DNA from: Portibacter lacus
Lineage (GTDB): Bacteria; Bacteroidota; Bacteroidia; Chitinophagales; Saprospiraceae
DNA length: 64,000 nucleotides
Direction of reading: 5' to 3'
Assembly (NCBI RefSeq): GCF_021533215.1
Contig: NZ_JAJNKA010000005.1
Location: forward strand, 124,001-188,000
Shown here piece after piece: positions 56,701 to 64,000 of the stretch. Numbering within the stretch: position 1 is the stretch's first letter; each line of letters starts with the position of its first letter. The notes under the pieces were generated by a model. That model was not told where the DNA came from, made no database searches, and saw only the letters and a list, made by a program, of their open reading frames with translations. The position numbers were made by a program, and so were the translations under genes.

Positions 56701-57415
56701 GAAGGAAATGTTAGATCAGATTGTTTCTGAAAAGTGGTTGACAGCTAGTGGTGTAGTAGGTATTTTCCCTGCTAAATCTATAGGAGATGATATAGAAATT
56801 CAAGCGGACAAAACTTATATAGCTCATCACCTTCGCCAACAAAGAAAGAAAGCTAAAGGGAAACCAAATTATAGTTTGGCCGATTTTATATCTCCAAATG
56901 AAGATTACATTGGAGCTTTTGCGGTTACCGCAGGGGGGCGGATTGAAGAAAAGGTAAAGGAGTTTGAACAGAACCACGATGACTATAATGCGATTATTTT
57001 AAAAGCATTAGCAGATAGATTAGCAGAAGCATTTGCTGAATATGTGCATGCTAAAGTGAGAAGAGAACTTTGGGGATATGCAGCTGATGAAAAGTTGGGC
57101 AATGATGATCTTATTTCTGAAAAGTATCAAGGAATAAGACCAGCTCCTGGTTATCCCGCATGTCCAGACCATACCGAAAAAACAATGCTTTTTGAATTGC
57201 TCAATGCAAGTAAGAATACAGGAATAGAATTGACCGAATCATTTGCAATGTATCCAGCTGCAGCAGTAAGTGGATGGATATTTAGCCACCCTGAGTCAAC
57301 CTATTTTGGTGTAGGAGATATAAGCGAAGATCAGATCGATAATTATGTCGAAAGAAAAAGGATGTCAAAAAAAGAAATAGAGCGATGGCTGGCACCGAAT
57401 TTGAATTATAAATAG
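53771..57415 (+). CDS. metH: Cobalamin-dependent methionine synthase, full length
   Basis: Transfers the methyl group of 5-methyltetrahydrofolate via cobalamin to homocysteine. All four modules are present in 1214 residues. The homocysteine/zinc domain has [10 protein letters not shown] and zinc ligands Cys242, Cys305 and Cys306. The pterin domain has [14 protein letters not shown] near residue 355. The cap and B12 domain has GDVHDIGKN with lower-ligand His753. The C-terminal reactivation domain has [12 protein letters not shown] and SGWIFSHP. It is intact and lies inside the polysaccharide run, 5 bp before the Wzz-like gene, which is an unusual neighbour for a housekeeping enzyme. Confidence 0.97.
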   Translation: MKKLQSIRDVIKDRILVLDGAMGTMIQRYKLTEEDFRGDRFSNFHKDIKGNNDLLVLTQPHIIKDIHKEYLDVGSDIIETNTFNANAISMADYDMQDLVYEINLEAAKIAKSATSEYSDKPRYVAGALGPTTRSASISPDVNNPGMRGVDFDTLVSAYYEQARGLVDGGVDIFLVETAFDTLNAKAALFAIDQLQEERNIDLPIMVSGTITDSSGRTLSGQTIEAFWISIKHINLFSIGLNCALGAKELRPYVETLSKISDCYVSAYPNAGLPNEFGEYDQTAEEMQEYIRDFAASGFVNIIGGCCGTTPDHIGAMAEAVKSVPPRKIPEVDHFPMYSGLEPLIVRPELNFINIGERTNVTGSKKFARLIKSEDYEEALSVARHQVEGGAQIIDINMDEGMLDSIDAMKKFLLLVMSEPDIAKLPIMIDSSKFSVIEEGLKCVQGKCIVNSISMKEGIDQFIEQAKIVKRYGAAAVVMAFDEEGQADTIERKVSICKRAYDILTKEVGFPAEDIIFDPNIFAIATGIEEHNNYAIYYIEACRQIKKQCPGALISGGVSNISFSYRGNNVVREAMHSAFLYHAIQAGMDMGIVNAGMMEVYSAVPPILLEKVEDVIFNRNPDATDALTTYAEEVRGKGKVREVNLEWRENTVQERLSYSLVKGITDFIDVDVEEARQAYEQPLSVIEGPLMDGMNRVGDLFGAGKMFLPQVVKSARVMKKAVAILTPYIEAAKQSTAKSSKGKILMATVKGDVHDIGKNIVGVVLGCNNYDIIDLGVMVSANKILEEAEKHNVDIIGLSGLITPSLDEMVYVASEMERRGFTKPLLIGGATTSKIHTAVKVEPQYSGPVIHVLDASRSVGVASKLLSENESDRSNFILDSKKEYEVLREKRLAKKDLKKYISYEDALINKVQIDWENYTPHKPSKPGITVFKDIDLNELLPFIDWTPFFISWQLHGKFPAILEDPVVGVEATKVYHDAKEMLDQIVSEKWLTASGVVGIFPAKSIGDDIEIQADKTYIAHHLRQQRKKAKGKPNYSLADFISPNEDYIGAFAVTAGGRIEEKVKEFEQNHDDYNAIILKALADRLAEAFAEYVHAKVRRELWGYAADEKLGNDDLISEKYQGIRPAPGYPACPDHTEKTMLFELLNASKNTGIELTESFAMYPAAAVSGWIFSHPESTYFGVGDISEDQIDNYVERKRMSKKEIERWLAPNLNYK

Positions 57416-57420
57416 AATGT

Positions 57421-58515
57421 ATGGCAGATCAGCAGGAATATATACAGGATGACGAAATAACCTTAAAGGAACTAATCCTGAAAATAAAGGAGTTTTGGCG
57501 TGAGCTATGGAAATACTGGTGGCTTATTGCTATTATAACTTTGCCTTTCCTCGGGTACATGGTATACAAAGCTGTAAATGCAGAAGTTACATATCCAGCT
57601 CAACTTACTTTTATGGTCAATAAAGACGAAGGAGGTGGGCTTTCAGGTCTATCTGGCATATTAGGAACTTTCGGTTTGGGTGGCGGAGGAAAAGGAGAGT
57701 ATAACTTGGATAAGATGCTTCAACTTCTTAAATCTAGAAGAATTACAGAACATGTTCTTTTTACTGCTGAAGCAATAGAAGGTAATTCTGACTTTTTAGC
57801 AAATCATGTGATAAATAATCTAGATACGCTAGATAAATGGTCTTCTAAACCAGGAATTCTAGGCGGTAAACCGGATCCATTAAAAGATTTTAGGTTTACC
57901 CATGATTCAATTGAAATTTTTTCAAATCTTGAAAACGCAGCTGTTAAAAGGCTACAAGGTCGAATCATAGGTTCGGAGAATAATGCTGGGTTTCTCAGTA
58001 GTGGGTATAATGAAGAAAGTGGCATTCTAAATATCAAATGTGAAACACAACATGAATACCTTTCTATCGTCTTGACAAATAATTATTTTGAGAAACTATC
58101 CAAATTTTATACTGACAAAACAATTGGTGGTCAAAAAATAACCTATGACTTAATTAAAATCAAAAGCGATTCTATCTTTTCAGAACTATCAACCTCTGAG
58201 TATCAACTCGCTAAACTGATAGAGACCAGCAGAGGAATATATTTAGAAACTGAACAATTAAAAAAGCAGCGACTTAATAGAGAAATTCAAAAGCTTTCCT
58301 TAATGTATGCAGAAACGGCAAAAAATCTTGAGATTGCAGATTTTACTCTTAAAACAAAAACACCTTTTGTTACACTTATTGATGCGCCAATAAGTCCAAT
58401 TAAGCCCAATTCGACTTCACTCTTAAGATCTCTTATAGTTGGTGGTTTCCTAGGTGTCTTTGTAGGAGCATTGTTTGTAGTAGCACGAAAAATTTATAAA
58501 GATACTATGGCATAA
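57421..58515 (+). CDS. Wzz/GumC-type polysaccharide chain-length determinant protein
   Basis: An inner-membrane protein with one N-terminal membrane helix (about residues 33-52, YWWLIAIITLPFLGYMVYKA), a periplasmic domain with coiled-coil helices (about 240-310) and a C-terminal helix (about 338-358, SLIVGGFLGVFVGALFVVA) preceded by APISPIKPNSTSLL, the Pro-rich Wzz end motif. The Gly-rich loop GGGLSGLSGILGTFGLGGGG is typical of Bacteroidota members. There is no cytoplasmic tyrosine-kinase domain. It controls the length of O-antigen or capsule chains. It starts 5 bp after metH. Confidence 0.85.
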   Translation: MADQQEYIQDDEITLKELILKIKEFWRELWKYWWLIAIITLPFLGYMVYKAVNAEVTYPAQLTFMVNKDEGGGLSGLSGILGTFGLGGGGKGEYNLDKMLQLLKSRRITEHVLFTAEAIEGNSDFLANHVINNLDTLDKWSSKPGILGGKPDPLKDFRFTHDSIEIFSNLENAAVKRLQGRIIGSENNAGFLSSGYNEESGILNIKCETQHEYLSIVLTNNYFEKLSKFYTDKTIGGQKITYDLIKIKSDSIFSELSTSEYQLAKLIETSRGIYLETEQLKKQRLNREIQKLSLMYAETAKNLEIADFTLKTKTPFVTLIDAPISPIKPNSTSLLRSLIVGGFLGVFVGALFVVARKIYKDTMA

Positions 58516-58529
58516 ATCTAAAATAATCT

Positions 58530-58537
58530 TACATTTG
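58530..58537 (+). promoter_or_regulatory. Candidate -7 box before the regulator/upxY pair
   Basis: TACATTTG fits TAnnTTTG, 34 bp before the winged-helix gene. It may start the regulated polysaccharide transcript on which UpxY acts. Confidence 0.4.
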
Positions 58538-58571
58538 AATCGTTATTGAGTAAAAATATTGCTCGTTTTCT

Positions 58572-59108
58572 ATGATAGAAACATTAATATCTTCTAAAAC
58601 CCGCATTAAGTTGTTGCTCAAGTTTTTTTTGAACAGCAATACCAAGGCCTATCTAAGAGGTCTTGCGACTGAGTTTGGTGAATCTTCTAATGCCATCAGA
58701 GTCGAATTGAATCGATTAGAAGAAGCAGGAATGCTTGAATCCAGTTCAGAAGGTAATAAAAAATATTTCACTGCAAATACCAAACACCCCTTATTTGGTG
58801 AGGTGCACAATATTCTCATGAAGCACATTGGTTTTGACCAAGTTATTGAAAGAGTTATAAATAGATTAGGTGATGTCGATCAAGTTTTTGTGACCGGCGA
58901 TCTATCGCGAGGTCTTAATAGTGATATTATCGATCTTTTAATCATTGGAAATATAAACAAGAGCTATTTGATTGACTTAATTGAAAAAGCAGAAGAATTT
59001 ATTTCTAAGAAAATAAGATACATTACTTATTCAAGAGATGAAGCTTTAAATATAGATTGGGAGAGTTTTAAAACGCAACCCCTTCTACTTTGGGCGGATG
59101 AATCATGA
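58572..59108 (+). CDS. Winged-helix regulator fused to a degenerate nucleotidyltransferase-like domain
   Basis: Residues about 1-75 are a winged helix (SKTRIKLLLKFFLNSNTKAYLRGLA, SSNAIRVELNRLEEAGML, KYFTAN). Residues about 90-178 resemble an MNT-type nucleotidyltransferase fold, with VFVTGDLSRGLNSDIIDLLIIG in the place of the GS...DxD active site. The Gly-Ser and the exact Asp-x-Asp spacing are lost, so catalysis is doubtful. The stop overlaps the UpxY start (ATGA). This pair recurs at the head of Bacteroidota polysaccharide loci, so a regulatory role with UpxY is likely, but the mechanism is unknown to me. Confidence 0.8.
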   Translation: MIETLISSKTRIKLLLKFFLNSNTKAYLRGLATEFGESSNAIRVELNRLEEAGMLESSSEGNKKYFTANTKHPLFGEVHNILMKHIGFDQVIERVINRLGDVDQVFVTGDLSRGLNSDIIDLLIIGNINKSYLIDLIEKAEEFISKKIRYITYSRDEALNIDWESFKTQPLLLWADES

Positions 59109-59653
59109 GTCAAGTTTCGCAAACATATAATCTAAAGGAAAATCGCCTAGATGTAAATATATCTAGATGGTTTGTGGTGTATACAAAGTACAAGACCGAG
59201 AAATATGTAGTAGACAAATTAACGAAGAAAGGCATCACTGCTTATGTTCCCCTTCTAAAGTATACACGTCGCTATACAAGAAAAATTAAGCATTATGAGG
59301 TTCCATTAATTAACTGTTATGTGTTTGTCAAAATTATTAAAGATGAATACGTGAAAGTTTTAGAAACCGAATACGTATCCGGTTTCTTAAAAAATCGAGG
59401 AAACTTGAATGAAGTAAGGGAGGAGGAAATTGAAATATTGAAAAGAATAGTCGGAGAAGAGGATGATGTTATAGGAGAAGCAATTAGCTTTGAGGCAGGT
59501 AAAAAAGTCGAAATAATTTCCGGAAACTTAACTGGTTTGAAGGGAAAATTAGTCGAAAAACAAGGTAAAAATGAATTCTTAATTGAATTGGAAAGTATTG
59601 GTTATCAATTTAGAATGGTAGTTGATATTCAGCATTTACGGGGACTGAATTAG
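59105..59653 (+). CDS. UpxY-type NusG-like transcription antiterminator
   Basis: The NGN domain (WFVVYTKYKTEKYVVDKL, GITAYVPLLKYTRRYTRKIKHYEVPLINCYVFVKI) occupies residues about 20-115, and a KOW-like domain (FEAGKKVEIISGNLTGLKGKLVEKQGKNEF) is at about 135-165. The 182-residue length matches UpxY/RfaH-like locus-specific antiterminators of Bacteroidota polysaccharide operons. It is translationally coupled to the winged-helix protein. It is expected to allow RNA polymerase to read through the long downstream operon. Confidence 0.92.
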   Translation: MSQVSQTYNLKENRLDVNISRWFVVYTKYKTEKYVVDKLTKKGITAYVPLLKYTRRYTRKIKHYEVPLINCYVFVKIIKDEYVKVLETEYVSGFLKNRGNLNEVREEEIEILKRIVGEEDDVIGEAISFEAGKKVEIISGNLTGLKGKLVEKQGKNEFLIELESIGYQFRMVVDIQHLRGLN

Positions 59654-59734
59654 AGGTAGAAAGATAAAATATGTTTTTTTGGAGAGAGTTGTTGCGACTT
59701 ATCAAAGGCGAAGCTTTGCATTTAGTTAAAGAGT

Positions 59735-59755
59735 TAAGAGTTTAAAGTTTAAAGA
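59735..59755 (+). repeat. Left arm of 21-bp inverted repeat flanking the IVP gene
   Basis: TAAGAGTTTAAAGTTTAAAGA is the reverse complement of 60169-60189 except for one G/T pair; 17 bp in a row are perfect. It begins 13 bp before the four-helix-bundle ATG. Confidence 0.85.
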
Positions 59756-59767
59756 ACAAGAATAAAA

Positions 59768-60124
59768 ATGACATTTAACTTCGAAAAACTAATAGCTTGG
59801 CAGAAATCAAAAGATTTATGTCTTTATATATATCAACTTACAGAAGAATTGCCAAAAGAAGAAACTTATAATTTTACTAGTCAAATAAGGAGATCTGTGC
59901 AATCTATCTCATCAAATATTGCAGAAGGTAGTGCTAAAACCCATTCTAAAGAAAAGAAACGATATATTAATATTGCATATGGCAGCTTAATAGAACTTAG
60001 TAGTCAGATTCTAATTTCTAATGAAATCTATCAATATGTTAATTCAGAAAACATGTCAAAATTCAAAGCTTCTTCAGTTGAATTATCAAAAATTCTAAGT
60101 GGTCTACTAAAATCATATGACTAA
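59768..60124 (+). CDS. Four-helix-bundle protein of the 23S rRNA intervening-sequence (IVP/S23) family
   Basis: The 118 residues carry the family pattern: FEKLIAWQKSKDLCLYIYQLT, LPKEETYNFTSQIRRSVQSI, SSNIAEGSAKTHSKEKKRYINIAYGSLIELSSQI. IVP proteins form pentameric four-helix bundles and bind nucleic acid; their genes were first seen inside 23S rRNA intervening sequences, but many Bacteroidota carry them beside polysaccharide genes. Here the gene with its leader and trailer sits between 21-bp inverted repeats inside an otherwise tight operon, as if inserted. The biological role is unknown. Confidence 0.9.
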   Translation: MTFNFEKLIAWQKSKDLCLYIYQLTEELPKEETYNFTSQIRRSVQSISSNIAEGSAKTHSKEKKRYINIAYGSLIELSSQILISNEIYQYVNSENMSKFKASSVELSKILSGLLKSYD

Positions 60125-60168
60125 TAATTATAATCTTCCTAAATCATGTTTATTCCTTAAAACATTGA

Positions 60169-60189
60169 TCTTTAAACTTTAAACTTTTA
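60169..60189 (+). repeat. Right arm of 21-bp inverted repeat flanking the IVP gene
   Basis: TCTTTAAACTTTAAACTTTTA ends on the A of the ugd start codon. It pairs with 59735-59755. Confidence 0.85.
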
Positions 60190-61502
60190 TGAAAATTACC
60201 GTTGTCGGAACTGGATATGTGGGACTTGTTTCAGGGACTTGTTTCGCTGATACAGGTAATGAAGTAACCTGTGTGGATATAGATCAAAACAAAATCGAAA
60301 GTCTTAAAAATGGTAAAATCCCTATATATGAACCTGGCCTTGATCTACTTTTCGAGCGAAATACTAAACAAGGGAGACTAACCTTTACTACCTCTTTAGA
60401 GGATGGTATTAAAGATGCTGAAGTTATATTTTTAGCACTTCCTACTCCTCCCGGTGAGAATGGTAGCGCAGACTTAAAATATATTCTAGGAGTTGCAGAG
60501 GATCTAAGTAAAATGATCACGGATTATAAAGTAATTGTAGACAAGAGCACTGTACCCGTAGGAACATCTGAAAAAGTACATGAGGTACTAGCCTCTAACT
60601 TAGATGAGTCCTTATTCGACGTTGTTTCTAATCCAGAGTTCTTAAGAGAAGGAGTTGCTGTAAATGATTTTCTTAAACCTGATAGAGTAGTTATAGGAAC
60701 TTCTTCTGCGAAAGCACAAAAGGTCATGGAAAGATTATATGCTCCTTTTTTAAGAACGGGAAACCCAATCTACTTTATGGACGAACGGTCTGCCGAAATG
60801 ACTAAGTATGCAGCAAATTCATACCTCGCTACGAGAATCAGTTTTATGAATGAGATAGCTAACTTATGTGAAGAAGTTGGCGCAGATGTGAATAGTGTAA
60901 GAAGAGGAATGGGTAGTGATTCTAGAATAGGAAAGCGTTTCTTATTTCCTGGTGTTGGGTTTGGTGGTTCTTGCTTTCCGAAAGATGTCCTTGCTCTTAG
61001 TAAAACAGCCTCAGACCACAAATATGATTTTAAGATATTGAATGCTGTTCTTGATGTAAATGCTATACAACGTGAAAGAATAGCCGACAAAATTTGCAAT
61101 CATTTCCCTGATTTGAAAGGGAAGACGATAGGTCTTTGGGGATTAGCATTTAAGCCAAATACGGATGATATCCGTGAAGCACCAGCACTTTATACCATTG
61201 ATAAACTTTTAGAAAAAGGAGCAAAGCTTAAAGCCTTTGATCCTGAAGCAATGGAAAATATTGCGAAGATATATGGTGATAAAATAGAGCTAGTATCAGA
61301 TCAATATGAAGCTATTCTCGATGTAGATGCATTGGCAATAATGACCGAGTGGAGTGTATTCCGAACTCCTAGCTTTAAAACCATGAAAAAAGTAATGAGA
61401 AAACCTGTCATTTTTGATGGCAGGAATTTATATGAATTAGATGCCATGAAAGAAGAAGGGTTTCATTATGAAAGCATCGGTAGATCTATAATAAATCTAT
61501 GA
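60189..61502 (+). CDS. ugd: UDP-glucose 6-dehydrogenase
   Basis: Oxidises UDP-glucose to UDP-glucuronate with two NAD+. Rossmann motif GTGYVGLVSGTCFA is at residues 7-20, followed by VDIDQNKIE, YEPGLDLLF, KSTVPVGTSEKV, NPEFLREGVAV and Cys262 in GVGFGGSCFPKD. The C-terminal domain has GLAFKPNTDDIREAP. Length 437 is standard. It differs from the TviB-like dehydrogenase upstream, so the cluster can make two uronic acids. It overlaps the next gene by 4 bp (ATGA). Confidence 0.96.
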   Translation: MKITVVGTGYVGLVSGTCFADTGNEVTCVDIDQNKIESLKNGKIPIYEPGLDLLFERNTKQGRLTFTTSLEDGIKDAEVIFLALPTPPGENGSADLKYILGVAEDLSKMITDYKVIVDKSTVPVGTSEKVHEVLASNLDESLFDVVSNPEFLREGVAVNDFLKPDRVVIGTSSAKAQKVMERLYAPFLRTGNPIYFMDERSAEMTKYAANSYLATRISFMNEIANLCEEVGADVNSVRRGMGSDSRIGKRFLFPGVGFGGSCFPKDVLALSKTASDHKYDFKILNAVLDVNAIQRERIADKICNHFPDLKGKTIGLWGLAFKPNTDDIREAPALYTIDKLLEKGAKLKAFDPEAMENIAKIYGDKIELVSDQYEAILDVDALAIMTEWSVFRTPSFKTMKKVMRKPVIFDGRNLYELDAMKEEGFHYESIGRSIINL

Positions 61503-61759
61503 CAAGAAAGCACGAATACGTGGAGGAATCTCACTTGAGAAGTATCGTTAAAGGAATTACTTGGAGAATAATTGCTTCCACAACAATACTCATTATAACT
61601 TATATGACTACTGGTGAAATGGATACTGCAATAACGATTGCGTCTATTGAATTCTTTGTAAAATTACTTCTTTATTATCTTCATGAAAGAGCATGGATTA
61701 TGCTACCTCGCGGTACTTTAAGAAAGCTTTTGGGTATTAAAAAAGAGAAAGATGCTTAA
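61499..61759 (+). CDS. DUF2061 small membrane protein
   Basis: 86 residues. The family pattern HLRSIVKGITWRIIASTTILIITYMTTG...AITIASIEFFVKLLLYYLHERAW is complete, with two likely membrane helices (about 23-40 and 48-63). The function of DUF2061 is unknown; I recall members near sulfate-activation genes, which would fit the cysCDN genes here, but I cannot check that. It is coupled to ugd by an ATGA overlap. Confidence 0.88.
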   Translation: MTRKHEYVEESHLRSIVKGITWRIIASTTILIITYMTTGEMDTAITIASIEFFVKLLLYYLHERAWIMLPRGTLRKLLGIKKEKDA

Positions 61760-61800
61760 ATTACTAAAGCCAGTTATTGAATTCCGAAAATGACTAGGAA

Positions 61801-62892
61801 GTGAACCTACAAATGGTTGACCTAAAAGGTCAATACCACAAAATTAAAAAAGAAATAGATGATGCTGTATTAAGTGTCATCGAATCCACGCAATTTATAA
61901 AAGGTCCTGTTGTGAAAAGTTTCGAAGAGAAACTAGCAGCATACCTAGGAGTAAAACATGTTATCGGATGTGGAAATGGCACCGACGCTCTCCAAATAGC
62001 AATGATGGCTCTCGAACTCAAGCCTGGTGACGAAGTTATTGTACCTGCTTTTACATATGTTGCTACAGCAGAGGTTATTGCACTTTTAGGCCTAGTTCCC
62101 ATTATGGTTGATGTTAACTTAGATGATTTCAACATCAAAATTGATGAAATTGAAGAAAAAATTACAAACAAAACCAAAGCAATTGTTCCTGTCCATCTTT
62201 TCGGACAAAATGCTGATATGGAATCTATATTAAGATTAGCAGAAAAGCACAATCTTTACGTTATAGAAGATGCAGCACAATCCTTAGGTTCAACATACCA
62301 AAACAAGAAATCTGGAACAATCGGTGACATAGGCTGTACTTCCTTTTTCCCAACAAAGAACCTAGGATGCATGGGCGATGGTGGCGCACTCTTTACCAAC
62401 AATGATGATTTAGCTGCTAAAATTAGAATGATTGCCAGTCATGGTCAAATCAAAAAGTATCACCATTCTGTTATTGGTGTTAACTCAAGACTAGACGCCC
62501 TTCAAGCAGCGATTCTTGATGTCAAACTAAAATATCTAGATGATTATGCTACTGCTCGAAGAACTGCAGCTGATCGATATGACCACTTAATTACAACATC
62601 AGAAAACATTAAAACACCTAAAAGAAATAAAAATAGCGATCACGTATTTCACCAATATACTTTACAGAGTGATCAACGCGAAGCATATATTAAAAAATTG
62701 AAGGAGAAAAATATACCTAACAATATTTACTACCCGATTCCTTTGTATAGACAAGAAGCTTTTAAAAGAGGAAACGAAGACCTTTATTTGCCAAATACAG
62801 AGCAACTTTGCAAAACAGTTTTCTCGTTACCAATGCATACCGAATTAACTAACGATCAACAAGAATTTATAGTTAATCAACTTTTATCTTAA
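61801..62892 (+). CDS. DegT/DnrJ/EryC1/StrS-family sugar aminotransferase
   Basis: PLP-dependent transaminase acting on keto-sugar nucleotides. The start is GTG; an ATG at 61813 is an alternative. Motifs are FEEKLAAYLGVKHVIGCGNGTDALQIA, DEVIVPAFTYVATAEVI, VIEDAAQSLGST and SFFPTKNLGCMGDGGAL with PLP Lys186. Length 363 is usual for WbpE/ArnB-like enzymes. It may act after RfbB (dTDP-4-keto sugar) or on an oxidised uronate from the TviB-like enzyme; the sequence does not decide. Confidence 0.9.
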   Translation: MNLQMVDLKGQYHKIKKEIDDAVLSVIESTQFIKGPVVKSFEEKLAAYLGVKHVIGCGNGTDALQIAMMALELKPGDEVIVPAFTYVATAEVIALLGLVPIMVDVNLDDFNIKIDEIEEKITNKTKAIVPVHLFGQNADMESILRLAEKHNLYVIEDAAQSLGSTYQNKKSGTIGDIGCTSFFPTKNLGCMGDGGALFTNNDDLAAKIRMIASHGQIKKYHHSVIGVNSRLDALQAAILDVKLKYLDDYATARRTAADRYDHLITTSENIKTPKRNKNSDHVFHQYTLQSDQREAYIKKLKEKNIPNNIYYPIPLYRQEAFKRGNEDLYLPNTEQLCKTVFSLPMHTELTNDQQEFIVNQLLS

Positions 62893-62897
62893 ATTTG
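62890..62897 (+). promoter_or_regulatory. Candidate -7 box at the end of the DegT gene
   Basis: TAAATTTG fits TAnnTTTG and lies at the DegT stop codon, 23 bp before the earliest possible start of the last ORF. Confidence 0.3.
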
Positions 62898-62920
62898 CGC
62901 CACAATAAATTACATAAGCC

Positions 62921-64000
62921 ATTAGTCATCAAATAAATATAAACCTGAAAGAAGAATTAAAAAACCTTCATTACGAAGAACTTCTTAGTTCTGGAGGAGA
63001 TGAAAGAATAGATCTGCTAGAAACTGGTAAACATAAATATCACCTAGCTCCAAATGATTATAATGGACTATTTACCAGGGGATCATGCACTTGCTCGTGC
63101 CTTAATCCACAATCTGGTTCTAAGCTAAACGGTTTTGGAACTTATATAGATTCAGAAGATTTTTCGAAAGTAAGAGGTCGACAATCTAAAAGACTTAAAG
63201 ATCTTTTTAACTATAAAGGAAAAGATGCTTTTGATGTCATCTTTGCTCCTTCTGGAAGTGATCTTGCATACTTGCCAATGATCTTCTCAGAAATATTGAA
63301 TCCGGGGAAAAAGAAACTTGTCTTGTTAACTTGCCCAGAAGAATTAGGCTCTGGGTCTCAAATGGCATTTTTAGGAAAGTATTTTGGTGATAGAAACCAA
63401 TTTGGTGATAATGTAGAAAAGGGAGAAGACATCAACCCAACATATGATATAAGCCTAAGCAGGTTTTCTGCCAGAAATAATAAAGGGCTGATTATTGACC
63501 ATGCTTCTAATATCAAAGAAGAAATCAACAACCATCCCGATGTTTCTAAAATAGGAGCGTTAGTAATTGGTAGTAAATCCGGAATCGAAGATGATATTAG
63601 CTTAATTCCTAAGATTGATGAAAATGTGATGTGGGTCGTGGATTTATGTCAATTTAGGAATTCTAAAAAGTTAGTAAATCAACTACTTTCGATGAATTGT
63701 ATGGTTATGATTACCGGTTCTAAGTTCTATATGGCTCCTCCGTTTTGCGGAATCATGCTGATACCAAAGAAAGTCGGAGATAAAATCAAAAAATCTAAAG
63801 TTGAACCTGCATATATTAAGGGCTATGACCGAATCTTTTCATATTATGATTTTCCAAGTTCTTATGAGAACCTTCGTAAATTCCTTCCTAAGAAAGTAAA
63901 TAAAGGATTAACTCTTCGTTGGGAAATCGCCCTAGATGAAATGGAAAGGTTCAGCAGTATTTCAACTGTCACGGTGAATTCATTGCTAAATAAATGGAAT
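62921..64000 (+). CDS. Unknown protein with PLP-transferase-like features, 3'-truncated, no standard start codon
   Basis: A frame of about 360 codons is open from after the TAA at 62915-62917 to the window end. It has no ATG, GTG or TTG for about 85 codons downstream of CTG 62945; the available starts are ATT (62921) or CTG (62945). The coding character is strong: LHYEELLSSGGDERIDL, FTRGSCTCSCLNPQSG, FDVIFAPSGSDLAYLPMIF, MWVVDLCQFRNS and MITGSKFYMAPPFCGIML. The order of an SGSD loop, a VVDxCQ segment and SGK-like TGSKFY resembles fold-type I PLP enzymes (class V), with the Lys of TGSK as possible PLP ligand. I do not recognise the family. It follows the DegT aminotransferase by about 30 bp. 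Confidence 0.65.
   Translation, partial: MSHQININLKEELKNLHYEELLSSGGDERIDLLETGKHKYHLAPNDYNGLFTRGSCTCSCLNPQSGSKLNGFGTYIDSEDFSKVRGRQSKRLKDLFNYKGKDAFDVIFAPSGSDLAYLPMIFSEILNPGKKKLVLLTCPEELGSGSQMAFLGKYFGDRNQFGDNVEKGEDINPTYDISLSRFSARNNKGLIIDHASNIKEEINNHPDVSKIGALVIGSKSGIEDDISLIPKIDENVMWVVDLCQFRNSKKLVNQLLSMNCMVMITGSKFYMAPPFCGIMLIPKKVGDKIKKSKVEPAYIKGYDRIFSYYDFPSSYENLRKFLPKKVNKGLTLRWEIALDEMERFSSISTVTVNSLLNKWN

Overview
The window is AT-rich chromosomal DNA from a member of the Bacteroidota. The evidence is Por-type (T9SS) C-terminal sorting domains, many secreted fibre proteins with repeated 'N-x-x-I-G' head motifs, TPR-containing sensor histidine kinases, a UpxY/NusG-like antiterminator, a four-helix-bundle IVP protein and several TAnnTTTG-type -7 promoter boxes. 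A Saprospiria-like marine or sludge relative would fit, but that is only an impression. The genetic code is standard: TGA is the real stop of several genes, three of them in ATGA overlaps. No rRNA, tRNA or CRISPR array was recognised.

Positions 1-28.1 kb are an accessory, surface-protein-rich region with much decay. It holds two paralogous fibre proteins with an unusual octapeptide solenoid (2-3856), an M60-like metalloprotease with a sorting domain, an IS66 remnant that truncated a GH95-like gene, a decayed histidine-kinase fragment, and a GVYGE-repeat fibre protein. These are followed by a first TPR histidine kinase, a barrel-like protein of unknown role, an FG-GAP beta-propeller, a GH71/99-like enzyme, a fibre pseudogene, two more fibre proteins and a second TPR histidine kinase. 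The two kinases differ in their sensor halves but share an almost identical 320-bp kinase-core tract, which looks like gene conversion. A palindromic ATGAATTCAT element recurs four times in front of fibre and kinase genes, twice inside a perfect 46-bp direct repeat.

Positions 27.2-44.1 kb hold a calcineurin-like phosphoesterase, a stand-alone LytTR regulator and a giant (3644 aa) secreted protein with seven beta-helix modules. Next come glucose-6-phosphate isomerase, a smaller beta-helix protein and an outer-membrane beta-barrel protein.

Positions 44.1-64 kb are a polysaccharide locus, almost all on the + strand: lpxK, cysC, a TviB/WbpA-like UDP-sugar dehydrogenase, cysD, cysN, rfbB, rfbA, a GmhA-like isomerase, a Wzi-like outer-membrane protein, metH, a Wzz-like chain-length protein, a winged-helix/nucleotidyltransferase-like regulator, a UpxY antiterminator, an IVP four-helix-bundle gene between inverted repeats, ugd, DUF2061, a DegT aminotransferase and a truncated PLP-fold-like ORF. 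PAPS synthesis combined with two uronate-forming dehydrogenases suggests a sulfated, acidic surface polysaccharide. The glycosyltransferases and sulfotransferases would lie beyond the right edge.
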